Assembly (NCBI RefSeq): GCF_047663525.1
Contig: NC_092611.1
Span: 7,973,001-8,037,000 of the forward strand
DNA from: Anas platyrhynchos
Taxonomy: Eukaryota; Chordata; Aves; Anseriformes; Anatidae
DNA length: 64,000 nt
Direction: 5' to 3'
Part shown: positions 36,441 to 48,500 of the stretch, in pieces
Layout: every line of letters begins with the position of its first letter
How positions within the stretch are numbered: the first letter of the stretch is position 1
Translations under genes and position numbers: made by a program
The notes under the pieces: generated by a model
Told to the model about the DNA's origin: nothing
Databases searched by the model: none
The model's input: the letters and a program-made list of their open reading frames with translations, nothing else

Positions 36441-39400
36441 GATTTATGGCGGAGTCGCTGTCCCAGCGCCTGCCCGATTGCTCCGTCAAAGCGCCCGCAG
36501 GGGGAGGGGAGCGGAGCAGGGAGGAGGAGAAGGTCCATATGGCACAGACTGCAGCACGCGTGCTGCCTGCCATCACGGGCTCGCCAGCCTCGGGGAGCTT
36601 CTCCCCGCTGGAAGGGGATGCTGCCAGACAGCATCTCAGACAGCAAACCCTTCAGCAGCTCCGCCGCTGGTGGCCTGAAGTCCCCGCGTGCCGCGGCACC
36701 GGCTCCGCACCGGGCGATTTTGGCAAGGCGACGTGCCGCAGCCCCGAGGGTCACCAAGTGATGAGCACCAGCGGGTGCTGCATCAGCCAAGGAGGAGCCA
36801 CCAGCGCCATCCACAGCAGCTCCGGGCTGGAGAGGTGAGCCCGACTGGGGCACATCTGCATGAAGGCAGGGTTTTATTCAAAGCAGATCCCGAAGAGCCT
36901 CACCAAACATGTGCTCAGCAGCGCTGCAGCACAGCCTCGGCTGTAGCGCAGCAAGGGACGGGCGTGTGAGCACCCCGAGGAAGGAGGAAGAAAGTCAGGT
37001 CCCTGCAGCTCACCGTGGCAGCTCACCATCAGAGGCACTTAATCCATGGGCTAACAAGTGGACGGCCACCTCTAGGTGCAGCCTGGATAAAACCCAACCA
37101 GACGTCTCCCAAAACCATCCTTCGTGCAAGCAGGAACTGCAGCTTCCTTCCAAATGGGACACCGCACAGGCTGCATTCTACAAGGGAACACCTCCTGGCC
37201 GTGTAAGAGGAGCTGCCGAGGGTTCAGGCTGCACCACTCCACCTGATCTGCTACTTTATTGGGCTTTTGGGCTGGGTCTGCGTGGCTTTTGCTGCCGGAG
37301 AGCACCTTTGGGCATGAGACGCCTCGAAAGGAAGCGTCTCTCCGAGGCAAAGGGTTCCCCTGCTCTTTCCAAGCCCAGCCAGAGTTTTTCTTCTGGTCAC
37401 GTCTTCAGTGAGAAACCAGGCAATGTTTACAAGCTGTCAACCAACACGCTTAGAGGCAGGACTTTCCAACCTGTGGCAGGGAGCACAGCCCGCAGCCCCG
37501 AAGGACCTCGCAGCCCCCCTAACGAAACTTTCGGATGCTGCCCGGTCCCTCCAGAACCTTACATTTTCGGGGCATCTTTTTCGAGTCCCTTCTTCCTTCG
37601 TTCTGGGAGCGGGCAGGTGCTGCGGGGCGCTGTACCTCACCTCGAGTGCTGAGCACACAAAGCCAAGCACAGCTACCTGGGGATCCTGGCTCAAGCAGCA
37701 GCACTTCCCCTGGGGAAATTGTCCCATTCTCCGGTCTTAATTGAGCCCGATAATGCTCCCTCTGCAAATTCTAAGGGCAGAAAGGCCACAAACAGCTCCC
37801 TGCAGATTCTGCCGTGCTTTCAGCAGGAGCAACAATTGGATCCTGTTGTGGATGCGTAGCAGGAATCCACCCCAGCCTCCCATCTGTGTGGTTGCTGTGT
37901 GCTGACAGACACCTTGAGTGCCGCGAGATCCTCGTGCACACCCCTTCCAAGCAGCTTCCAGCAGGCAGGCACACATCTGGGCCGGGGAAGAGAATTAATT
38001 AGGAAGTAGATAAACTGACACGGGGAGACAAACGCTCCAAAACATCTTGAAAAGAACACGACAAAAAGGAGATTGCAGAGAAATCTGGCTCCCTCTGCAA
38101 TTTAGCAACACACCCACTCTAGCCCAGCAGTTTTAAAGACAATAGAAAATTTAATTCCCAGTGGCTGAAGCAAGGATCCAAGACTCCTGGGCTCTGCCCC
38201 TGGCTGCCACTGATCCCACGGGTGACCTGGAGCAAGATGGGTTGCTTCTGGCTGCCTTGATCCCCCCACCATTAAATGGGGCGCCAATCTCGCCTACCTG
38301 ATATGGGGAAGGAGGCTGACAAACCTCTCTGCTGAATGAAGTGCTACGTCTAAACGCAGAGGGAATATTTGTGCCTTGTACATCTGAAAAGCCACGGCTT
38401 GAAACCAAAGGCTTAGACCTTAGCAGGAAAGAAACCTCAAAGCAAAACAACAAAAACTGCTTTCAGTACGAGTCCCCCAGCACGGCCTGAACAGCAGCAG
38501 AGGGGGGAGGAGGAAATTCGGGGCGAGGAGAGGCTGCTCTGACATATTCCTGGTCCTGGAATCGCTAGCTGATCGTTCAAGAAACCTGAAACCCCAGTGC
38601 ATTCCCAGAGGACTTTCTGGTGAATCATGCTCCTGCTCCCTCCGAAGGCCGATAACAGATTCCCAACAGCGCCGCAGGAATGCGGAGACCGTGCCTGCCT
38701 CCCAGCCTCCATCCCCGCAGGTTCCTCACTGCCGTGCCCACCGGCACTGCTGCCCCTCAGACCAGGCCCCCCGAGCTGTGCCGGGATGCCCCCACAGCTC
38801 ACAGACACCCAGCACATGAGATGAGATGAGATGGGCTGTGATAAAAATCCCATGGACCCAAAACATCCCATGGACCCCACCACAAAGTCAGCTGGAATGT
38901 CTTGGATTTGAAAGGAGAGGTCCCAGGCAAGCTCAGGGGCTTGGGAACACCACGCCAGCAGGGCTGCTTGGCCACAAGTCTCAAAGGTCTTCAGCAGGAC
39001 AAAATCTCAGACTCACCTCTTCCACCTACAGACAGACACCCCCCCCCATAGCACATGTGGAAAATAAGGCTCGGATGAAGCATCCTAAAGCAGGAATCTT
39101 GTCTACTTTCCACCCCAGCTCAAAACACCACCCTGGACTGCAGCAAAGCCAGGATGCACAGAGAGCACCTCACCCACACGCGAGGGTGCAGCCTTCAAAT
39201 CAATCCCACCCCGGCAGATAAACCCGCAGGCTGAGCGCACCACGGCACAGCACAGACCTCCCCCTGTGCAGTCAATACAGGGGATTAAAGGACTTCCATC
39301 AATTCCCACTGTTTGTGTACCGGGGTTACCATAACGGGGTGATTAATGCTAAGAGGTCTACGTCGTGCGCTGCGCCTCACACTGCCCTCTGCTCCACCGA

Positions 39401-39842
39401 CTCTCCTGAGCAGCGTTTTTCACAGTTTGTCCCACTTTTCACCATTTTCTCTAGAATAATACCCGCTTCCAGAGCTGGCACCCGTGCCATTCTGAGCTCT
39501 TAGAAACGCAGCTTCGCATACCTCCAAACATACCTCACTTCTGCTGCCAAAAGCAGCGCGAAGACACACAGAGCACCTGGCACCCTGCCCCGCAGGACTC
39601 TCCTCAAGTCATCTCCACAGCAGTCCTGGGATGTAAATCCCCTGGGGGCCAAGCTCAGCCGTGTTCCAGCAAGGACATGAGGCTTGGTCCCTTCCCCAAG
39701 AAGACTCCTGGCTGCAGCAAGCCAGGCAGGAGCCCTGCGCCCTTCCAGCCCAGAGGACTGCCCGTGGTGCATTTCTCCCCATCTGGCCCAGTCGCCTTCT
39801 CTGCAGATATCCAAGACCCACCAGGACATTTCCCCACTCAAC

Positions 39843-39946
39843 CTGCTGCAGGGATCCTGCTTTTAGCAACGGGGTCAGACCCGGCGATCTCTGGAAACCC
39901 CTTCCAACCCCCACGGGTCCGTGACTCTGTGATCCCACAGCCAGGT
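39843..39946 (+). mobile_element. CR1 LINE 3'-tail fragment
   Basis: The blocks around ggatcctgcttttagcaacg, ggtcagacccggcgatctct, ggaaaccccttccaaccccc and the end gtgactctgtgatcc match the CR1 tail in sense orientation. Truncated. Confidence 0.85.
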
Positions 39947-41112
39947 GCTGCGGAGGCTGCAGCGCACAGCAGGAAGGAGCTCGCAGCCCTTCCAGGGTCA
40001 CTCAGGGCGTCCAGAAGTGTCAAAAGATTTCCTTAGGAGCAGAGCAAGCTCTCCATCCTGCTGCCTGGCATGCAGGCTATGGGATGGAGCCACTAGATGT
40101 CACCCTCGCCTAGGGCATCCCCAGCCTCATGGCCCCCCCCTGGGGCTGAGCGCTGCCAAACTTACCCTGTCTCTCCCCGTTCTGGGGCACCTGTGCCGTG
40201 CACAGGGATCCCATTTGCAGAGCAAGACCTCACTCTGCATCCCAGCCCCTAAACCAGCCTGCAGATGCTATCCTGAAGATACCCTGGCAGAAGCTCCACA
40301 GATGCTTGCTCCTATTAACGCGACGTGGAGGCGCCTGCGGCACGCTGCCAGGTGAGCATCAGGGATCCCACCACACCATGCAGAAAATCTTCCCCAGAAC
40401 AGCAGCTCTCAGCTCTTAGCCCTTTGAGGCCTGAAATGTGGACCCCAGGCACTTCCCAGCCTGAACAAGAGCTTTGCAAACTGCAAGTCCTGGCACAAAA
40501 TGCTCAAGGCAGGGCCACATCGGCCTCCCCTCGCTGCCTGGTGCCCCAGCTGCGCTGTGCAGTAGGATCCCTGCTGCAAACAGCATGCAACGAGCAGGTT
40601 TCCCTTCGAGGAGGCTCTGCGAAGAGGAAACAAGGCGTTTTAAGTCACGTGCAGGAAGGTGTGGACAACCTTATTTTGACCTAATTGCGTGCATGATTTA
40701 GCTCAGTTGGTGTCCTGGAGCTCTTGGCCAGACCCGGTTTGGGGACGGAGGGCTCCTCCTGCCTCTGACCTGGCCTGGCTCTAAGTGTGGTTAACAAAAG
40801 GGCACACCTGTGGTGACAAAAAAGGGCACACCACGAGGTGACAAAAGTAAAGTCTGCAGCAGCTGCTGGTAAGCAAATGGTCCGAATCACCAGGCTGCAT
40901 CTGTGTACCCCTTTGTGCATGCGTCCAAATCAGCGCACGGGCATCACCTCACCTGGGGAGGGGGAAAAGGACACGGAGAGGCAGGGAAGAGGTGGGAAAA
41001 ACAAGGCTGGCTGCCCCAGCACCTTGCACAGAAACTGTTATCTATCTGCACTGCCTCCTGGGAGGCTGGGCTGCAAAAGGGATGCACAAAGTCAGCAGCC
41101 GCTCCTCCAGGA

Positions 41113-41161
41113 TTATAAATAACAGCCCCGGCGCACAGCGGAGCCTTGGCTCTATATTTAA
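41113..41161. promoter_or_regulatory. Pair of MEF2-type A/T motifs
   Basis: TTATAAATAA (41113-41122) and CTATATTTAA (41152-41161) both fit YTAWWWWTAR, 39 bp apart, in a GC-rich background. A TGAGGTCA nuclear-receptor half-site follows. Candidate enhancer only. Confidence 0.25.
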
Positions 41162-43562
41162 ACCCTGGCTGAGGTCACTTCCTTTTCCCAGCAGCTCCCT
41201 CAGCCCCCACCCCCAGTTTGCTGTGATTTGCATGCCGGCGTGACTCAGGCACGTTGGGGTTTAAGGTCAAAGGGGAGGCAGCCGTGCATCGGCCCTGCAG
41301 GAAATTCCACGCCGGGAAACCCTTCGCCCTCCCCAGCGCCGGTGGGGCGCACGGGGGCAGCCGCCTGCGAACCCAAACCCTCCCCACGAGACTTCCCCCA
41401 TCGCAGCCGGGCTGCAAGGGACAGGGGGATCCCCCCTGAGCACCCCAAAAGGGCAGCTGCTCCTCTTCACGCCCCAGCAACCTCCTCCGCAGCTCAAGCT
41501 GAAATTTCCCAGCTTCTCCCACTCAGGGGGGTGCAAAAAGGCCACGGCCTGGCCCACGGAACCAGCCCACGGTCCCCGGGGTTACTTTGCCCTTGTACAA
41601 ACCCTCCCACGGCTTGCCAAGCTCGTCCAAAGACATCATTATCTAACCTTGACCCACGCCGCCAACTACCCCACCAAAAACGGGCAGAAATGGGCAGAAT
41701 TTGCCAAGTGCAGCCCTCTGGAAGGGCTGCAGGATGAACACCTACCAGCAGCTGAACGCTGACGCCACAAGGAGGGACCAAACTGCAACCTTTCCTTGGG
41801 ACTGCCCCCGGAGAGCCCCTCTCCTCCACCAGGAGAGAGATGCCTCGTTGATTTATGATGCACAGAGTTGGCAAAGGCTTCTGAAACTCCTCCAGCCCTC
41901 GTGTCTGAGGCTCGCAGGAGGCCCAGGGTTTGCAGGGCTCTTTGTGGCCAGAGCCCTGTGCTCTGCAGCCAGGTGCCCTGATGCTGCCAGATAAAAGCTC
42001 TGCAGCAATTTCATTTGCACTTGGTGCACTCACAGCGGTCCATCAGGCGCTCCCAGCTCAGCCCTCAACCAGGACAACACAACTCCAGTTCTGCCGCCAC
42101 TTAAAAACCAGATGGCACCAACAGGAAAAGTCGTGGCGCTGGCAAAGAATGGGGCAGAGAAAAAGAGCAGAGGAGATCCAGAGAGAGAACTGTAAATAAA
42201 GCCCTCTTGGAACCGGGGTAGGTGTTCAGGTCACCACGTAAGCAAATTAGCTGCTGGGTTTCCAGCAGAACTAATTGGTGATGTGCGTTGTATCTACTGG
42301 GTTTCAAAGCCCTCGGCTGTCTCTGTTACCAGCCCAATTCTCAGTCTCCGAGCTAGCACAAGACGGGCTGCGATCGACACGTCTGAAGACCAACAGCCAG
42401 AAAGCTTCCCATCCACAGTCTTGGCATACCAGCCAAATGCCTCTTCCTCTCCCTCATCCCACAGCTTCGGGAGAGGAAATCTGCGACAAAGCGGGGGTGC
42501 CCTATAGCCTTACAACCCCTGGAGTCAGCTTACAGGGAAGCAAACGTGGCAGAAAGCTGCCGGCATCACAGGCAGCAGCGATGGACGCAGCGGTTCCAGC
42601 GCGGGCTCCAGCCCACCGTGGTACCCAGCGAGGTGAAGAACCCCAATGGACCAACACCAGCGAGGAAGGACCCTGAGCTAACCCTAAAATGCAAAGGTGA
42701 CCTTACAGGGCTGTGGCAAGCTCGAGGCCTGTGCTGCAGAGCAGCTCCCGTGGCTTGTACCAAGAGATGGGCAGCGCAGAGGCAGGCGGCAGGAAGCAGC
42801 ACAGAGGTATCCAGCTCCCCCGGCCAGCTCCAAGGGTACTCGTTGTGCTCTCCTGACCACAGACACTGTTCCCTGGCTCCATCTGTGGCCCCTGGAGCCG
42901 AGCCTGCATCCCGGCAGCATGAGCACACTGGGAAGGCATGCCTGCTCCTTCCAAGGCTGTGCGTTTACAACAACAGGAATTAAAAGCCACAGCAGACCAA
43001 GAGCAGCTTTTTGGCCCACGATCACATTACAGGACAGGAAGGAAGAAGGCACTTTGATCAGGCTGGAATCACTTGAAACAGCTTCCACGCCACTATCTCA
43101 GCCACTGGAATTAGCGCCCCAGCACCCCGAGCCTCCCGTTCCTGAGGGCGCTTCCTGCCCCAGCACGCGTGGCAGGAGCGGAGCCACGCAGCCAGCGCTG
43201 GGCACGAGCTGCTTCCAAACCAAGGTCACAGCAGCAAGAGGCACCGAAGAAGAGCACAGGGAGCCTCCCTGCATCTTGCCGGAGGAAATCGAGGCTCAGC
43301 AGCCACCAGTGGCTTCGGAGGCTGCCGCTGCACAGGGGCCCTCTTCCCCCCCGCGTGCCACGGGCGACGGGAGCCTCTCGAGCTGCTTCTGCACCTCCTG
43401 CTCCACGCACGCTGCTGGCGGGCAGAGGGTTAATTAAGGCTGCCCAGGGAGCTGCAGGAAGCCTCCTGCTTGCCCGCTCTCAAACAATGGGGCCATTGTG
43501 GAGGGCCGGGCAAGTGTGGGCAGCTCCCCAGGCCTGGCAGTTACCAGCCTGTTTGCTGCGCC

Positions 43563-43599
43563 GCCTCCTCCTCCTCCTCCTTCTCTTCCTCCTCCTCCA
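43563..43599 (+). repeat. (CCT)n polypyrimidine microsatellite
   Basis: Imperfect CCT/CTT repeats over 37 bp ending in CCAG. The copy number is likely to vary. Confidence 0.85.
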
Positions 43600-45189
43600 G
43601 GTAGCAGAGGAGGCTGCCGGTCCCTCCGTGGAAGATGCCAGGAGATGCCAGGAGAACAGGAACGTATGGCCCATCAGGAGCTCTGGGAAGCTTGGGAACT
43701 CTTCAACTCAAACCACAAATGTGCTCCAACCTCGCTGCCCCAGACGTGGAGCTGATCCCTGACACGGCCAGAGCGCTGCCGGGAACTCCTGCGCCAAAAC
43801 AAGACCCGCACTGGCCCGCTCTCAGCAGGGTCTCCAGGCATCTTCGGAGCAGAGCTGAGTATCTGGCATGCTGGTGCCACACAGACAAGGCTTTTGCCAC
43901 CGTTTCCAAAATCCCACCTGGATTAGTGGAAGTCTCGATGAAGAAAGTCAGCAGGGACTCAAAAATCGATGCAGGACCGAGCACAGCACCCCCGGAGCAC
44001 ACTGCACATTGTGCCCCGTGGGGCAGATGCACCTCTTCTACCCAGCGCTGTAGCTCCTTGCCCTGTCTCCCCTGTGTCAGGAGCACAAATGCAGCCTGGC
44101 ACAACTCTCTGAGCACCGTTCGCTCTGCCAGCAGCCCCTGACTCTTTCATCCACCCCCCTGTGCCCCCCTCCAGCCCCCAGCACCGCTCCCCGGTTCTCC
44201 TGGAGCCAGGCTGCGCTCAGCTCCACGGGGCTGTGCCCCCCGTTCACTTTTCCTGAGCCAGAGCCCCCGCTGCAGCGCCCAGCTAATATCCTGCCATTTC
44301 TTTACATTTCCCACCCGAGGGCATCGCTTTCTTCCCAGCCTCCAGATCCCTCTCTCCTGCTGCTGTTACTCAGCTCAGCCAAGCCCACTCCGAGACTCGC
44401 TATCCACGTTCAATGCCACGCTACTTCAGGTCCTAAATAAGAGGCTGGCTGCTCTCAGAGAAAGGGCTACAAATAGATCTGTCACTGTAAATACGCCGTG
44501 CTCCCTTTGCAGTCTCCACAGCCAGCACTGTTCAACACAAGCAACCGACAGATTTTGCTCTTCTCTGAATTTTTGAGCAAGAGAGCCCAAGACAAAGGCA
44601 GGTAAAAACAGCTGATGACTCTTATGAGGTGGCATGCCTGAAAGAAAAACCATATTCTCCCCTTCCCACTAAGAAAAGGAAGAATCTGGGCAACCTCTTC
44701 AAAACTAAGAGGGGGGAGAGGAGAAAAAAATAAATAAAAAAAAAACAGGGCAGGAAGGACAAAACAATCTTTGTCCTTGCTTTGCTTTGCTGCTCACACA
44801 AACACGGGACAGCCCCTGTACCTGTTACCCCAGCTCAGGCAGCTTGGCTTCACCAAGACTTACAGAAACCAGGTCCTAATGGTCTGGGGAAAACGGCCCT
44901 AATGCTTGAGGAACAGCACGCACGGGATTTCCAGACTACCCCGATAATCAGCTCGCAGAAACCAGATAGCACAGCACACCCTCGGAGGTCACCGCCTGGC
45001 TCCACGACGTTCCCTTCAGCTGCTGTTCCTTTAAGCGTGGCTCCGAAGACCACACAAGGGTTAAATCTGCCTATAAATATCTGTTCTCAGCAGGGCTGCT
45101 GCTCTGAACCCTCTAGCCATCTGTTCTAGCTTTCCCCCATCTAAGACTCTAACATCTGAAACACGCTCAAAATTCTTCGGAGTGCTCCC

Positions 45190-45520
45190 AAAAATAGCCC
45201 GGTGCTGTGGCTTCGCCATCGCCCGTGTCTGCGAGCGCAGAAGCATGCACCGGGGCGCCTGTGCCAGCACAACCCCAAAAGCCGTGCAAACGCCGACATG
45301 CCCGTGGCCGTGGTGCCGAGCAGACCCGTAGCGGCACGCAGATATTTGCATCCCTGCTCGGGTGGGTGTGCCTGCTCCACCGCAGGGCCATGGGAAGCTG
45401 CAGCAGCATGTTCACGCTGGCGTGAGCCCGCGGCCGCGTGTGCGTGCGCTGCGCCGCGGCGTGGGTGTGGGAGCAACGCGGGGGCTCCCCGATGGTGGCA
45501 TCGGCACGAGCCCGGCTGCA
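45190..45520. promoter_or_regulatory. CpG-rich island with octamer motif
   Basis: Dense CpG including a NotI site near 45430 and a perfect octamer ATTTGCAT at 45344-45351. No adjacent coding exon is recognised. Possibly an alternative BCL9L promoter or 5' exon; unproven. Confidence 0.35.
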
Positions 45521-48500
45521 CCGTGGACCTGACCAGCTCCTCTCCTGCTGAAGCTGCCTGGTGCTGTGAGCACCAGCACCAAACACCTCGACCTGTGAGG
45601 TTCTTCCATGCCCGATGCCGTGATCCAGACGCCGAGCGCAGGCGGTGGCGCATCAGGGCAGGGAGGCCACGGGTTCACTTGTTCAGCGCTTGGCTCAGCA
45701 AATTCGGCAACCCCACCTCCGGGCACCAGAGCCTGGATGCAAAAGCAAGTAAAGCCTGATCTGCATGAGGCCAGAGACACGCCGCCCTGCCCCTAGCCAG
45801 CCGGGGCTTGTAGGATTTCCTCAAGCGCTCCACAGAGAGCTGGGGCAAGGTTCCTACCGCAGACACAACAGCTTCTGCAGCACGTTGGGCTCCAAATCTC
45901 CCTCGTGCTCAGAGTCCTCACAGCTTTCCAAATATCAAAGGCGCTGCTAGATTCATCCTTCCATCTGCCAAGCCTGTTAGCTCGCTCCACGGGGGCAAAT
46001 CCAGGAGAGAGGACAATCCTCCTCGCAGGCAAAGAGGCAAAGTGGGAAGCAAGCCGTCACCTCCCATCCCTGCCACGCTGACCAGGAGCGCACCATCCTC
46101 TCCAGCATCCTCCTCGTAGGCTCAGGACTCGGTGCTGTCCTCCTGCTCCGTGCCCGAGCACCGCAGACACCCAGTGCTCAGCGAGGAGCATCGCAGAGCT
46201 CGGCCCTGCTGACACCACATCGGGGCTCCGTGCGCGCACAGCCGCAGGGAGGGGACAAACGGTGACCGATTTCCACGCGACGATGCCAGCCCAAGGATCA
46301 GACAGCAGCCAGGTCTGCATCTCCACCTCCTTCCACAGGAGCCATTTCTCCCCTTCCAGACCATGGGAAACCACAGACCCCAGCCGGAGAGGCTCCCCTG
46401 TGCCAGTCCCCAACCCCACAGCGATGCTGCGGAGATGCCCACCCTGGCACAGCACGGCCAGAGCCGTGCCCAGCCCTCAATCACATCCCGCTGGTGAGGA
46501 ACACTTCAGGAACGCTTCTGCTCGGACAGAAACCTGCACGGGGCTGCAGCGGGCACTGCACCACCCGAGCATCACCCCGCTTTTCCTGGGGTAAAGTGGC
46601 AGGGAGCCAGCTGCCCGGCTGGTGCATGCATCCCTACAGAATATAGGATCTTGTCGAGGAGCAGAAACGCATTTCAAGCATCAAGCTCCCGAAAACCTCA
46701 GGGATCCAACTCCCACTGCCTAATGTGTGTGAGTACATTCAGTGCATGCTCATGCACGCTGTACAAATGAGCCTCTGTCTGTGTCTTCAGGATAAAAGTC
46801 TTCTTCGCTCCCTGATGTACTCAAGGCACCCACCTCGCTCTGAGAACTACAAGCTGGACTTTCCAAGAAGCCTGAAGTGGAGGTAGACCTTAAACTCCGA
46901 TGCCAACGTACACGGGAACATCTTTAAACTCCAGCTCTTCGTTTCAGGCTTCGGTGTGGAGTTTTGCTGGTAAACCACCTCAGCAGGCTGAATCAACTCA
47001 GCCATACTCCATTTCTGACAGAGGGGGAAAAAATTGATCCAGGTATCGATTTGATGCACGAGTTTGTGCTTGTTTAAAAGTTTGCCCACAGGTCAGACCT
47101 TGTTACAAGCATTTTTCCTGGTGATTAGGTTAGAAACAGGCTGTGCCAAACTCTGGTCAGCTGCCTGGGGAGCAGAACAGAAGCAGGTGTGGAAGTTAAG
47201 GAGTCCCTCGGGGATGCTTCCCCCCCACACTAAGATGACACCGCGTGGAGAAGCGCCACCGACAGCTCCAAGGCAGCCTCTGGGCTTCGAGGAGCTGCAG
47301 TACAGTGGGATTTTTTTTCTCCTTTTTCACCCAGAAAGAGCCATGGGATTTCAGGATCCCCACGGGTTTGCAATCCAACCAGGAAACAACGCCGACCAGG
47401 ACGTGGAACTGGCGAGTCGTTTCCTTCTCTCCAGCAAAACCAGAAGCCAACAGCTGAGCAGCCAGGATCAAAGCAGGTTTCTAAAAGCTGTCTCCAGGTT
47501 TACTGCCAGCATCAGTCGTGATCACGCTGCAAATGCATTTTCAGCGTAGGACTGACGAGCTTTGGGTTTGCATCAGTCCTGGTCAAACAGTTACCCGCGA
47601 CCACAGACCACTTCCAAAAACCCTCCTCACGTGCTCCATGGGCTCCAGAGTTGGTGCAAAGTAATGGTCTTCTCCTCAGCATCCTGATGTGGATCACTCC
47701 AAATTAGTTTCTCTTCTTCCAAACCGTTCCTGCTCTTCTCCCCCAGACATTCACTGCTTTCAAACTAAGCTTTGCCCCCAGTCCCACCGATGCACATCGG
47801 GTGGCTGCCGGTCATCTGCTGCGGAGCAGGGACCAAACCCTTGGAGCACCAACGTCAGAGCTCCTTTGCTTAGCCCCCAGCACAAGTGCAGCATCCATCG
47901 TCCTCCGCTCAGTTCCTGCCCCAGAAATTGCCATCGTCTCCCTCGTTTCTGTTCCCCACGTGACATGCACTGAGGCCTTCCCAGGAGGTCACCCACGAGT
48001 ACTTTTCCCCACCGCACTCCCAAGACTCCTCAAGTTCCCTTCATTGCAGTGCAACACAACATACCGGCGTCCAGCCTGTTGCAGCAGGATTTATTTTGCC
48101 TTTTCCATTTCTGCGCCCATCACAACCTTTCCTGCTACAATAAAACCAGTAAATCGATTTCTCCCTTGCCTTGCCTTGCCTTTGCTGCCCTGGAAGTATG
48201 GATTGCAACCCAGCGCTGCTCTCTGACCAAGGAAGCAGCGAACTAGTTCAGACCAGCGCAGCTCTCCCCAGATACCCGTGTGGCTCACAGCAGCCAAGCA
48301 GCTGCTTGCTCTTGTGCAGACCTCTCACCGAGCACACGGGAGCCAGAGCCAAGCTGAAGCGTTTGCTGGGATTTATGCATCTGAAATACTAAAAATCAAC
48401 ATACAAATGAAGAAATCTCCCTGCGCTCCACGGGCCTGTTCGCATTTGAAACCTGTTCCCAACCCAAGGAGCCTCCGGTTTGCTCAGCAGTTTACTCCCG

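Larger units (their letters stand above)
36841..45185. other. Non-coding region, probable BCL9L 5' intron or upstream DNA
   Basis: No coding exon recognised. Holds a CR1 tail (39843-39946), a MEF2-like pair (41113-41161), a short gagat repeat near 38818-38832 and a CCT-rich tract (43563-43599). The many short frames reflect GC-rich composition. Confidence 0.55.

Noticed and set aside
36326..36853. 175-codon minus-strand frame considered as a BCL9L 5' exon
   Set aside because: No similarity to the BCL9L N-terminus and no good donor at its end. The region is better described as candidate regulatory DNA.
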